From positions 930,001-994,000 of the forward strand of contig NZ_JAICDG010000002.1 in the NCBI RefSeq assembly GCF_022751215.1: a DNA stretch of 64,000 nt, in the 5' to 3' direction. Position 1 is the stretch's first letter; each line of letters starts with the position of its first letter. The position numbers and the translations under genes were made by a program. Positions 9,601 to 17,132 of the stretch are shown here, piece after piece. The notes below the pieces were generated by a model. The model did no database searches. It was not told where the DNA came from and saw only the letters and a list, made by a program, of their open reading frames with translations. The stretch is from Actinomadura terrae. GTDB taxonomy: Bacteria > Actinomycetota > Actinomycetes > Streptosporangiales > Streptosporangiaceae.

Positions 9601-9851
9601 CGGCGCCGAAGGCATCCCAGCAGGTCACCGAGCGGCCGCCGGAGGCCGTCCGGCGCGGCCGGTCGATCGCGAGCTACAAGCGGGCCGAGCTCGTCGAGCT
9701 GGTCGGACGGATCGCCGCGCGCGAGCCGAGCCTGTCCGACGACCAGCTGGTGGAGCTGGCGTCCCGGCTGCTCGCCTGCCCTCCCGACGAGGCGCTCCTG
9801 GTCGGCGCCCGCCTCCGCTACGCGGTGGAGGTGTTCCGGGCGGGCGGCTAG
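6621..9851 (+). CDS. Upf1/SF1 helicase-like protein with lost ATPase motifs
   Basis: A 1076-residue protein; GTG 6621 is chosen for AAGGAG at 6610-6615. Its order of motifs follows actinobacterial AAA_11/AAA_12-type SF1 helicases. Residues 280-305 read like the segment around a P-loop and the following RVLV strand, but where GxxGxGK(S/T) belongs the protein has VEEADPDT. A coiled, Glu/Arg-rich region and an ETPER segment follow. Late in the protein come VPAWILPLWRI (the typical PAWIMPLW block) and the Walker B strand at about 902-906, VVIVD, but then GEHG instead of EASQ, and GPSGPE instead of the GDxxQ of motif III. RecA domain 2 (motifs IV-VI) is absent, replaced by a Pro-rich linker and a C-terminal ~65-residue helical domain. 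ATP hydrolysis is therefore unlikely. Role unknown. Confidence 0.75.
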   Translation: MPDEGPGMTDEGPEAGAERAARLLGYLRDLARARLRPARELAEHDQVHWLAELPGDVYVEVDAGPGDVLFSVPVIPLTPPAVLEEFDGWLGLRHWYRVLRDLAEQEPGRGQEVVLATGLLSWGPDGGDPVHDHLLNTPVRVVVDGRTERVDVVLAGPATIRDRELLAGHDGKAGWVWDAVQAGQGFGLNASVGDVLRKWCAETFPDPVDYREDWPPGPDGPLPPSPRLRLAPALVVRPPGRGAVADYHARMIGMLASGTPVPGGLARFIARGGGQLVKHVEEADPDTVRDFLAGVLVLGMRVLVATSGATASGALRAALPPGLAALTAADPAAAGQVAEAIRNKTGPKADQEALAEREAVTEREVAGLRERLREAEATGATDLGSGYRGGRGELARRLRAEASELSWMPVRAELPPVPPISRAEASELIVLLAEETPERKARTVQRDVDPGALPSPAYVRTLFEAEAAAAERAARSETDLSRRLRGLDVALLARLDAAASVVDAALGDLGLGGHPGGWNPADLAVLAFGDALAQHRPLVWTRVAEMANRAQWAGRAVAGMAGHRIELPPEAHLRKLATMAQDLRGYLADGGSLRRGPLRPAVQRQAEPLLTGATVDGAAPTTPELLDLVFTEVMVRMTCQELQYVWEAAGISFPADPPLADRVARFVRAHARLARVREAIPSVNETADLLGHASVTIPLSHPMQWHAYVSALRSAMEGLAVNRARADLDALRDSIGPVDGDDPPELADALAAIDDRDAAAYGRALGALAEGRHERALQIRCEELLKRVRAGHPDLANLLVATDGDASWQARAERWDEAWAWARASARLAETVPSPAEERLRADLAEAEDRLRTAKDELASARAWAAVRPSRSSDPAEIVPAWILPLWRIPDALPPRPGSFDVVIVDGEHGAGAEALFLLWLAPRIILVGPSGPELPLPDGPVPATPLPDVLEGRITPTTPLFEALTSEPDKPERLRAAAPEPEPAPPPAPEPTPAPKASQQVTERPPEAVRRGRSIASYKRAELVELVGRIAAREPSLSDDQLVELASRLLACPPDEALLVGARLRYAVEVFRAGG

Positions 9852-9861
9852 TGGAATGACT

Positions 9862-9900
9862 CGTTCCGTTCCGCTATTATGGAACGGAACGATATGTTCC
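9862..9900. promoter_or_regulatory. Nested inverted-repeat operator built from GTTCC/GGAAC
   Basis: A perfect 11-bp inverted repeat, CGTTCCGTTCC (9862-9872) / GGAACGGAACG (9881-9891), with the 8-bp AT-rich spacer GCTATTAT that could double as a -10 region. A second repeat overlaps it: GGAAC (9886-9890) GATAT GTTCC (9896-9900), ending 12 bp before the HTH_42 ATG. This makes five GGAAC/GTTCC half-sites in 39 bp, arranged as a multi-dimer operator. Confidence 0.65.
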
Positions 9901-9912
9901 TATGGAGGGCCG

Positions 9913-11007
9913 ATGCCGCGCACGCTCGACCAGCGCACGCTCAACCGCACGACGCTGGACCGCCAGTTGCTCCTCGCCCGCTCCGCGATGCCGCCGCTGG
10001 GCGCGGTCGAACGGCTCGTCGCACTCCAGGCGCAGGACCCGAACCTGCCCTACTACGGCCTGTGGTCCCGCCTCACCGGCTTCCACCAGCAGCAGCTCAC
10101 CGACCTGCTCAACGACCGCTCGGTGGTCCGCTCGTCGATCCTGCGGGGAACCCAGCACGTCGCCACCGCCGAGGACTTCCGCTACGTCCGGCCGCTCGTC
10201 CAGCGGAGCCTGCTGAGCGGGCGGCAGGCCGCTTTCGGCCGCACCACCAAGGACTGGGACCTGGACGAACTCGCCGCGCGGGCCCGCAAGCTCCTCGAAG
10301 GCCGGACGCTCACGCGCCCCCAACTCGCCCGCGAACTCGCCGAGATCTGGCCCGGCCGCGACCTCCAGGCGCTCGGCTGGTCGGTGCAGGCGCTGGTCCC
10401 GGTCGTCCATCCGCCGCCCAGCGGGACCTGGAACACCTGGGGCGCCACCCCGTTCGCGCTCCCGGAGGACTGGATCGGAAAGCCTCCGCACGACGATCCC
10501 ACCCCCGACCACCTCATTCACCGGTATCTCGCCGCATTCGGCCCCGCCTCGGTCAAGGACTTCCAGATGTGGTCGGGCATGCGCCGGATGGACGCCGACT
10601 TCGAGCGCCTGCGTCCCGGCCTCCGCGTTTACCAGGACGAGAACGGCGTGGAATTGTTCGACCTCCCGGAAGCCGCATTGGTGGAGGACGCCCCCGCACC
10701 CGTCCGTTTCCTTCCCGACCTGGACAATCTCCTCCTCGCCTACGCCGACCGCACCCGCGTCATGACCAACGAGCAGCGAAAAGTCATCTGCGTCGGCGCG
10801 TGGGTGAAGGCGACCCTGCTCGTGGACGGCCGCGTCCACGGGATCTGGAGTCTCAAGCACGACCGGAAAGCACTGCACGCGAAGCTCACCATCGAACTCT
10901 TCGCTCCACTCCCGGACGAGCAGCACGTTCAGGAGGAGGCCGAAGCGCTCCTGCGATTCGCCGCCCCCGACTCCGAACACGAAATCCACATGGCCCCACT
11001 CCGGTGA
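9913..11007 (+). CDS. HTH_42 winged-helix DNA-binding protein (YcaQ/AlkX-like family)
   Basis: A 364-residue protein of the 'winged helix DNA-binding domain-containing' family (HTH_42), to which the interstrand-crosslink glycosylases YcaQ/AlkX and many uncharacterised actinobacterial proteins belong. The family signature is near the N-terminus: AVERLVALQAQDPNLPYYGLWSRL, then SILRGTQHVATAEDFRYVRP. The ATG at 9913 has GGAGG (9904-9908) upstream. Whether the DNA glycosylase activity is present cannot be told; the QAQDP block replaces the catalytic QxQ/QxD motif region and looks intact. The gene lies behind an elaborate operator of GTTCC repeats and may be autoregulated or damage-responsive. Confidence 0.82.
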   Translation: MPRTLDQRTLNRTTLDRQLLLARSAMPPLGAVERLVALQAQDPNLPYYGLWSRLTGFHQQQLTDLLNDRSVVRSSILRGTQHVATAEDFRYVRPLVQRSLLSGRQAAFGRTTKDWDLDELAARARKLLEGRTLTRPQLARELAEIWPGRDLQALGWSVQALVPVVHPPPSGTWNTWGATPFALPEDWIGKPPHDDPTPDHLIHRYLAAFGPASVKDFQMWSGMRRMDADFERLRPGLRVYQDENGVELFDLPEAALVEDAPAPVRFLPDLDNLLLAYADRTRVMTNEQRKVICVGAWVKATLLVDGRVHGIWSLKHDRKALHAKLTIELFAPLPDEQHVQEEAEALLRFAAPDSEHEIHMAPLR

Positions 11008-11062
11008 ACCGGTCACGCGAATCGTCGTACGAGTGTCATGGGGAGTCGGTAGAAATGTCCGT

Positions 11063-11614
11063 GTGACGGGATGGGACGAGGAGGCGATGGCGCGCCTGCG
11101 GGCCGCCGCGCAGCGCGGCGACGGTGCCGCCGGGCTGGCCGCGCTGGACGATCGCCCCCTTGAACCCGTCCTCCAATATGCGGGCGACGTGCTGCTGGCC
11201 GCCCTGGCCGAGGGCCGCCCAGCCGAGGAACGAGCCCGCCACGTCCTAGCAGAACTGAACGGACGCGACCTCCCCGGCGACGCCGAACTGGCCGACCAGC
11301 TGTCGACGGCACTGGGAACCCCGCGAACCGACGAGCCCCTGACACCCATCCCGGTAGATCTCGGCGCGCTAGCCGCCGCCCTAGAGGACGACGAGCCGCA
11401 CCTCCTCGACCTGCACCGAGGCGACGTCCTCCCCGCGACTGACCTGGCGGACGAGCCCACCCTCGACGCGACCGACCCGTCCTACGACCCCGACCGCTGG
11501 CTCCTCATCCCGCCCAACAGCCGACCCCCCGACACCTCCGAGGAAGTCCGCCGCGCCGCAGCCCGCCACTGGCTCGCCGCCCAGAACCTCCGCCCCGCCC
11601 CCCGCACCCTCTAG
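11063..11614 (+). CDS. UPF0158-like protein
   Basis: About 183 residues from GTG 11063 (GTG 11033 would add ten residues; neither has a strong ribosome site). The N-terminal half is Ala/Leu-rich and helical. The C-terminal half has the core of UPF0158 proteins: VDLGALAAALED, LLDLHRGDVLPAT, then DPDRWLLIPP. After that block the sequence departs from the family and ends in a short basic tail, so the C-terminal part looks shortened. The stop overlaps the last nucleotides of the convergent lysX gene (CTAG, 11611-11614). Function unknown. The segment from 11200 has more A-rich codons than the first part. Confidence 0.6.
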   Translation: MTGWDEEAMARLRAAAQRGDGAAGLAALDDRPLEPVLQYAGDVLLAALAEGRPAEERARHVLAELNGRDLPGDAELADQLSTALGTPRTDEPLTPIPVDLGALAAALEDDEPHLLDLHRGDVLPATDLADEPTLDATDPSYDPDRWLLIPPNSRPPDTSEEVRRAAARHWLAAQNLRPAPRTL

Positions 11615-14600
11615 GAACCAGGCCGGACAAGCGGGAACGGGATCGTCTCGCGGATGCTGCGCCCGGTCAGAGTGATCAGCAGCCGGTCGATCCCCATGCC
11701 CATCCCGCCCGCCGGAGGCATCGCGTACTCCAGCGCGCGCAGGAAGTCCTCGTCCAGCTCCATCGCCTCGGGGTCGCCCCCGGCCGCCTGGAGCGACTGC
11801 TCGGTGAGCCGCTGCCGTTGCAGGATCGGGTCGATCAGCTCCGAGTAGGCGGTGCCGAGCTCCAGCCCGAAGACGATGAGGTCCCACTTCTCGGCGAGGC
11901 GCGGGTCGTCGCGGTGCGGGCGGGTCAGCGGCGACGTCTCGGCCGGGTAGTCGCGGACGAACGTCGGCTCGGTCAGCCTCTCCTCGACCAGCGCCTCGAA
12001 CAGCTCCTGGACGACGCGTCCCTGCCCCCAGACGGGGTCGAGGTTCAGCCCGGACCGCTCGGCGAACGTCCGCACCTTCGCCGCCGGGGTGTCGGGCGTG
12101 ACCTCCTCGCCGAGCGCCTCCGACACCGACCCGTAGACGGTGATCTCCCGCCACGGCTGCGCCAGGTCGTACTCGACGCCGTCGCGCACCACGACCGACG
12201 TGCCGAGCGCCGCCTTCGCCGCGTCCACGACGAGCGAGCGGGTGAGGTCGGCCATCGTGTCGTAGTCGCCGTAGGGCTCGTAGGCCTCCAGCATCGTGAA
12301 CTCGGGGTTGTGCTTCTGCGACACGCCCTCGTTGCGGAAGTTGCGGTTCAGCTCGAAGACCCGTCCGACGCCGCCGACCAGCAGCCGCTTCAGGTACAGC
12401 TCGGGCGCGATCCGCAGGTAGAGCTGCATGTTGTAGGCGTTGATGCGGGTGGTGAACGGCCGCGCCGCCGCGCCGCCGTGGATCGGCTGGAGCATCGGCG
12501 TCTCGACCTCCAGGTAGCCGCGCGCGCGCAGCCCGTCCCGGACGGCGGCCACCGCGTCGCCGCGCATCCGCAGCATCCGGCGGGCCTCGTCGTTGACGAT
12601 GAAGTCGACGTAGCGCTGCCGGACGCGGGCCTCCGGGTCCGACAGGCCCGACCGCTTGTTCGGCAGCGGCCGCAGGCACTTGGCCGTTAGCCGCCACTCC
12701 TCGGCGAGCACCGACAGCTCGCCGCGCCGGGACGTGACGACCTCGCCCCGCACGCCGACCTGGTCGCCGAGGTCGATCAGCGACTTCCAGTATCCGAGCG
12801 ACTCCTCGCCGAGCGCGTCGGCGGTCAGCATGACCTGGATGTCGGCGGTCTCGTCCCGCAGCGTGACGAAGATGAGCCGGCCGTGCTCGCGGGCGAGGAC
12901 GACACGCCCGGCGATCGCGACGTGCTCACCGGTGCGGGTGTCGGGCGGCAGGCACGGGAACCGGTCGCGGACGGCGGCGGCGAAGTCGGCGCGCTCGAAC
13001 GACAGCGGGTAGGGCTCCATGCCGCAGGCGCGGATCTGGTCGAGCTTGGCGTGCCGGACCCGCTCCTGCTCCGACAGCCGCCGCTGCGGCGCGCGGGCCG
13101 ACTCGGCGGCCTCCTCGATCTCCTTGATCCGGTCGACGAGGCCCATCGTCGGCACCATCGCGGCCGCGCGGTCGAGCTTCGGGCGGTTGAAGCTTGGCAG
13201 GAACCCCTCGGCGCGCGCGTAGGCGAGCCCGAGCCGGACGATGTGCCGCCCCTGCTGGTAGCAGATGAACCGGGGCCGCCAGTGCGGCAGGTACTTGGCG
13301 TTGGCCAGGTACAGCGACTCCAGCTGCCAGAACTTCGACGCGAACGACAGGAACCGGTAGTAGGCGCGCGCGACGGGCCCGGCGCCGATCTGGGAGCCGC
13401 GCTCGAACGCCGAGCGGAGCATCGCGAAGTTCAGCGAGAGCTGCTGCGCGCCGACCGCCGCCGCCTTCTCGGCGAGCTTGGCGACCATGTACTCGTTCAG
13501 CCCGTTCTCGGCGGCGCGGTCGCGGCGCATCAGGTCGAGGGACAGGCCCGTCCGGCCCCACGGGACGAAGCTGAGCAGGCCGCGCAGCTCACCCTCGGCG
13601 TCGAACGCCTCGACCATCACGCAGCGCCCGTCGGTCGGGTCGCCGAGCCGCCCGAGCGCCATCGAGAAGCCGCGCTCGGTCTCCTCGCCGCGCCAGGCGT
13701 CCGCGCTGCGGATCAGCTTGGCCATCTCCCAGCCGGGGATCTGCGAGTGCCGCCTGATCCGCACCGTGTACCCGGCCCGCTCGACCCGCCGGACGGCCTG
13801 CCGGACCTGCCGCATCTCGCGTCCGTCGAGGTTGAAGTCGGTGAGGTCGATGATCGCCTCGTCGCCGAGCTCCAGCGCGTCGAACCCGTGCCGCTTGTAG
13901 ATGTGCGCGGCGCGCTCGCCGACGCTGACCGCGCCCGGGATCCACGCGTGCGCGCGGCACTCGCCGAGCCACGCCTCGATCGCCTGGTCCCACGACTCGG
14001 GATCGCCGAGCGGGTCGCCGCTGGCCAGCGAGACCGAACCCTCCACCCGGTAGGCGATGGCCGCCTTACCGTTCGGCGCGACGATGATGTCCTTGTCCCG
14101 GCGCAGCGCGAAGTAGCCGAGCGAGTCCTGGTCGCCGTACTCGGCGAGCAGCGCGCGCGCCGCGAGCTCCTCCGGCGGGCTCAGGACGGGGTCGCGGCGG
14201 CCCGGTTTGAACAGCGCCCAGAACGTCCCGACGAACAGTCCGGTGCCGAGCACCCACAGGATCACGTCCACGTAGAACGGGACGTGGACGTCGATCGGCT
14301 TGCCCGTGACGCGCGGCCCGAGGACGGTCTGGGTGATCGCGTAGACCGGGTGCGTCCAGAAGTCGCCCTTGGAATTGCGGTCGGTGACGGTGACGAGGAA
14401 GGTGCCGATGCCGCAGGTCACGACCAGCAGGCAGGTGAAGACGATCGCGGCGAGCCGCCGGTTGGCGCGGTCGGGCAGGGTGGTGAACTGCCCGCGCGCG
14501 GCGACCAGCAGGCACAGCACCGCGAGGTACACGGTCGCGGTGACGATCAGGCCGACCGGGGTCGGCCGGTCGGGGTCGAACAGGGTCGTGAGCACGCCGG

Positions 14601-14898
14601 TGACGCTGAGCACGGCGGGCAGGCAGAACATCAGCACGAGGATCCGCCAGGCGGCCTTCTTGCGCCGCCGCACGCCCATCGACAGCAGGATCCAGACGAG
14701 CCCGACGGGCACGCTCGGGAACCAGCCGAGGTACCCGATCCAGCGCAACGCCCAGATGTCGGCTATCTCGAGGATGAGACCATAGGAGACCCACGCCAGC
14801 AGTGACAGGATGCCGGAGAGACGGGTGTACCAGAAGAAGATCGTCGGCGCGGCCATGACGAGCCGCCGCCACTCGCCGGTCATGCCCTTCTCCGGCAT
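11611..14898 (-). CDS. lysX: Bifunctional lysyl-phosphatidylglycerol synthase / lysyl-tRNA synthetase
   Basis: A 1095-residue two-in-one enzyme that charges tRNA with lysine and transfers the lysine to phosphatidylglycerol, lowering membrane negative charge and giving resistance to cationic peptides. The N-terminal ~230 residues carry six or more TM helices (from APTIFFWYTRLSG). A DUF2156/GNAT-like transferase domain spans about 240-560. An OB-fold anticodon domain and class II LysRS core follow: motif 2 FRNEGVSQKHNPEF and motif 3 GMGMGIDRL near the C-terminus. M. tuberculosis LysX is about 1170 residues. I chose ATG 14898 (GGGGGGA ribosome site); longer in-frame starts would overlap the divergent kinase. 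It is divergent from three membrane Ser/Thr kinases. Confidence 0.95.
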   Translation of the reverse strand: MPEKGMTGEWRRLVMAAPTIFFWYTRLSGILSLLAWVSYGLILEIADIWALRWIGYLGWFPSVPVGLVWILLSMGVRRRKKAAWRILVLMFCLPAVLSVTGVLTTLFDPDRPTPVGLIVTATVYLAVLCLLVAARGQFTTLPDRANRRLAAIVFTCLLVVTCGIGTFLVTVTDRNSKGDFWTHPVYAITQTVLGPRVTGKPIDVHVPFYVDVILWVLGTGLFVGTFWALFKPGRRDPVLSPPEELAARALLAEYGDQDSLGYFALRRDKDIIVAPNGKAAIAYRVEGSVSLASGDPLGDPESWDQAIEAWLGECRAHAWIPGAVSVGERAAHIYKRHGFDALELGDEAIIDLTDFNLDGREMRQVRQAVRRVERAGYTVRIRRHSQIPGWEMAKLIRSADAWRGEETERGFSMALGRLGDPTDGRCVMVEAFDAEGELRGLLSFVPWGRTGLSLDLMRRDRAAENGLNEYMVAKLAEKAAAVGAQQLSLNFAMLRSAFERGSQIGAGPVARAYYRFLSFASKFWQLESLYLANAKYLPHWRPRFICYQQGRHIVRLGLAYARAEGFLPSFNRPKLDRAAAMVPTMGLVDRIKEIEEAAESARAPQRRLSEQERVRHAKLDQIRACGMEPYPLSFERADFAAAVRDRFPCLPPDTRTGEHVAIAGRVVLAREHGRLIFVTLRDETADIQVMLTADALGEESLGYWKSLIDLGDQVGVRGEVVTSRRGELSVLAEEWRLTAKCLRPLPNKRSGLSDPEARVRQRYVDFIVNDEARRMLRMRGDAVAAVRDGLRARGYLEVETPMLQPIHGGAAARPFTTRINAYNMQLYLRIAPELYLKRLLVGGVGRVFELNRNFRNEGVSQKHNPEFTMLEAYEPYGDYDTMADLTRSLVVDAAKAALGTSVVVRDGVEYDLAQPWREITVYGSVSEALGEEVTPDTPAAKVRTFAERSGLNLDPVWGQGRVVQELFEALVEERLTEPTFVRDYPAETSPLTRPHRDDPRLAEKWDLIVFGLELGTAYSELIDPILQRQRLTEQSLQAAGGDPEAMELDEDFLRALEYAMPPAGGMGMGIDRLLITLTGRSIRETIPFPLVRPGS

Positions 14899-15071
14899 CG
14901 TCCCCCCGTCGGCACGCTGTGCAACTCTCTTATTTGTACCGGGTGTCACGTCGATCACGCTTCCGTCCGCACTCCCTCGCCCTGTGGCGAACCGCGGAGT
15001 GGTGCCGGGCGTCGTACGGGTAGGGGGTTGTGGCTTGCAAGCTCGGTCCAAGGTTCTCAGTAAAAGTCGAT

Positions 15072-17078
15072 ATGGTCGCGGATATGCCAAATGAACCCGG
15101 TGAGCGGTTGCTCGCCCGCCGCTACCGACTGGTAACCCAGGTCGGCCGAGGCGGCATGGGGACGGTCTGGCAGGCACACGATGAGGTCCTCGGTCGGGAC
15201 GTCGCTGTGAAGGAGGTCATCCTCCCGCATGGTCTCACCGATGAGGAGCGCGCCGTCCACCACAAGCGGACCTTTCGGGAGGCGCGCACCGCGGCGCGGC
15301 TCGGCCATCCCGGGGTGGTCACCGTGTACGACGTCGTCGAGGAGGACGACCGCCCCTGGATCATCATGGAGCTCATCCGCGCGCGCTCCCTCGACCAGGT
15401 GATCAAGCAGGAGGGGCCGCTCGAACCGCGCCGCGCCGCCGAGATCGGCCGGCAGATGCTCGCCGCGCTGCACGCCGCGCACGAGGCCGGGGTGCTGCAC
15501 CGCGACGTCAAGCCCAGCAACGTGCTCGTCACCGGCAGCGGCGGGGCGGGCGACCGGGCCGTGCTCACCGACTTCGGCATCGCCACCGCCTCCGGCGACG
15601 CCACCCTCACCCAGACCGGCCTGGTCATGGGCTCGCCCGCCTACATCGCGCCCGAGCGGGCGCGGGGCCGCGTCGCCGGGCCCGCCTCCGACCTGTGGTC
15701 GCTCGGCGTCACGCTGTACGCGATGCTGCACGGCAAGTCGCCGTTCGAGCGTCCCGAGCCGATGGCCGCGCTGGTCGCCGTCATCTCCGAGGACCCCGAC
15801 CCCCCCGAGAAGGGCGGCCGCCTCGTCCCGGTCATCGAGGGCCTGCTGGCGAAGAACCCCGACCAGCGGATGGGCGCCATCGAGGCCGGGGCGCTGCTGG
15901 ACGACATCGTCCGCCAGGAGACCATCGACACCCAGCGCACGATGGCCGTCGAGTACCCGCTGGAGGCCCCGGCCGCGCAGACGCGGCTGACCCCGATCCC
16001 CGAGCTCCCCGACACGCCCGAGATCCCGGACGTGTCGGCCCCCGACAACGCGCGCCCCGACCAGCTCACCCGCTTCGACCCGGTCAAGAAGCCCGCCAAG
16101 CCGCACCGGCCCCGTCCCGTGACGCCGCCCGCCGGTTCGCGGCCCGCGGGCCCGCCGCCGGGCGGTCCGCGAAACGACCCGCCGAACAGGGCGCGCGGGC
16201 CGGCGGGGCCGAGCGACACCGCGCACGACGAGCCGCGCCCGGACACCACCGTCCTGGACGACTCCACCCTCGCCGCCGCGGCCGGCACCGCCCCGGTGGG
16301 CGGCGGCACGTCCTGGCAGGCCGGGCCGCCGACGCGTCCGGCGGGAGCCGTCCAGCAACCGCCGCCGCCGGGCCCGCCCGGCGCGCCCGAGGGTCCGGGG
16401 CGTCCCGCGATGCCGGCGCTCACGCTCAACCGGAACGCGCTCATCATCGGCGCGGTCGTGCTCGTCATCATCGTGGTCATCGCCGGGATCGCGATGGCCA
16501 GTTCGGGCGGCGGCTCCGACGACCCCGGCAAGAAGGGCGCGCAGCCGCCGACGAAGTCGCCGTCGCCGTCGGCGCCCGCGACGTCCGCGAAGCCGAGCGG
16601 CACGCCGAGCCCCGCGCTTCCGGCCGGGTTCCACATGCACCGCGACCGCAGCGGCTACGCCGTCCCCGTCCCGGACGGCTGGAAGGGCCCCGAGCGCAAG
16701 ACCGGTGGCGACTTCTTCTACTCGCCCGACCGCTCGACCTACGTCCAGATCGGCCAGACCAGCAAGCCGGGCGCGAGCGCGATCGGCGACTGGCGGGACG
16801 CCGACGCCGGCGGCCCCGGCTTCCCGGGCTACAAGAAGATCAAGATCGTGCCGACCGGCGACCAGCCGCCCGTGCCCGACACGGGCAACGGCGACAAGTC
16901 CGCCGACTGGGAGTTCACCTTCGACGGCGACGGCGGGCGGCTGCACATCCTCAACCGCGGCTTCGTCGCGAACGGGCACGGCTACGCGATCCTCGTGCGC
17001 GCCCCCGACGGCCGCTGGGGCAAGGAGCTCGCCGCGCTCCAGCCCGTGTACCGGTTCTTCGAGGCCGCCAAAAAGTGA
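15072..17078 (+). CDS. Membrane Ser/Thr protein kinase 1 of 3
   Basis: A 668-residue kinase. All catalytic motifs are intact: P-loop GRGGMGTVW, VAVKEV (ATP-anchoring Lys), HRDVKPSNVL (catalytic loop), DFGIA and the activation segment GSPAYIAPERARG. A Pro-rich linker runs to one TM at about residues 455-477. The extracellular part is a Pro/Ser stalk followed by a ~150-residue domain starting GFHMHRDRSGYAVPVPDGW. The same kind of domain ends kinase 2, so it is a paralogous sensor module rather than PASTA. ATG 15072 or 15084 are both possible starts. It is divergent from lysX across 173 bp, which must contain both promoters. Confidence 0.93.
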   Translation: MVADMPNEPGERLLARRYRLVTQVGRGGMGTVWQAHDEVLGRDVAVKEVILPHGLTDEERAVHHKRTFREARTAARLGHPGVVTVYDVVEEDDRPWIIMELIRARSLDQVIKQEGPLEPRRAAEIGRQMLAALHAAHEAGVLHRDVKPSNVLVTGSGGAGDRAVLTDFGIATASGDATLTQTGLVMGSPAYIAPERARGRVAGPASDLWSLGVTLYAMLHGKSPFERPEPMAALVAVISEDPDPPEKGGRLVPVIEGLLAKNPDQRMGAIEAGALLDDIVRQETIDTQRTMAVEYPLEAPAAQTRLTPIPELPDTPEIPDVSAPDNARPDQLTRFDPVKKPAKPHRPRPVTPPAGSRPAGPPPGGPRNDPPNRARGPAGPSDTAHDEPRPDTTVLDDSTLAAAAGTAPVGGGTSWQAGPPTRPAGAVQQPPPPGPPGAPEGPGRPAMPALTLNRNALIIGAVVLVIIVVIAGIAMASSGGGSDDPGKKGAQPPTKSPSPSAPATSAKPSGTPSPALPAGFHMHRDRSGYAVPVPDGWKGPERKTGGDFFYSPDRSTYVQIGQTSKPGASAIGDWRDADAGGPGFPGYKKIKIVPTGDQPPVPDTGNGDKSADWEFTFDGDGGRLHILNRGFVANGHGYAILVRAPDGRWGKELAALQPVYRFFEAAKK

Positions 17079-17132
17079 ACGCAGGATCGGTGTATGCCGA
17101 TCTGTTAAGTGAGATCGGTAGGGTCGCGACAC

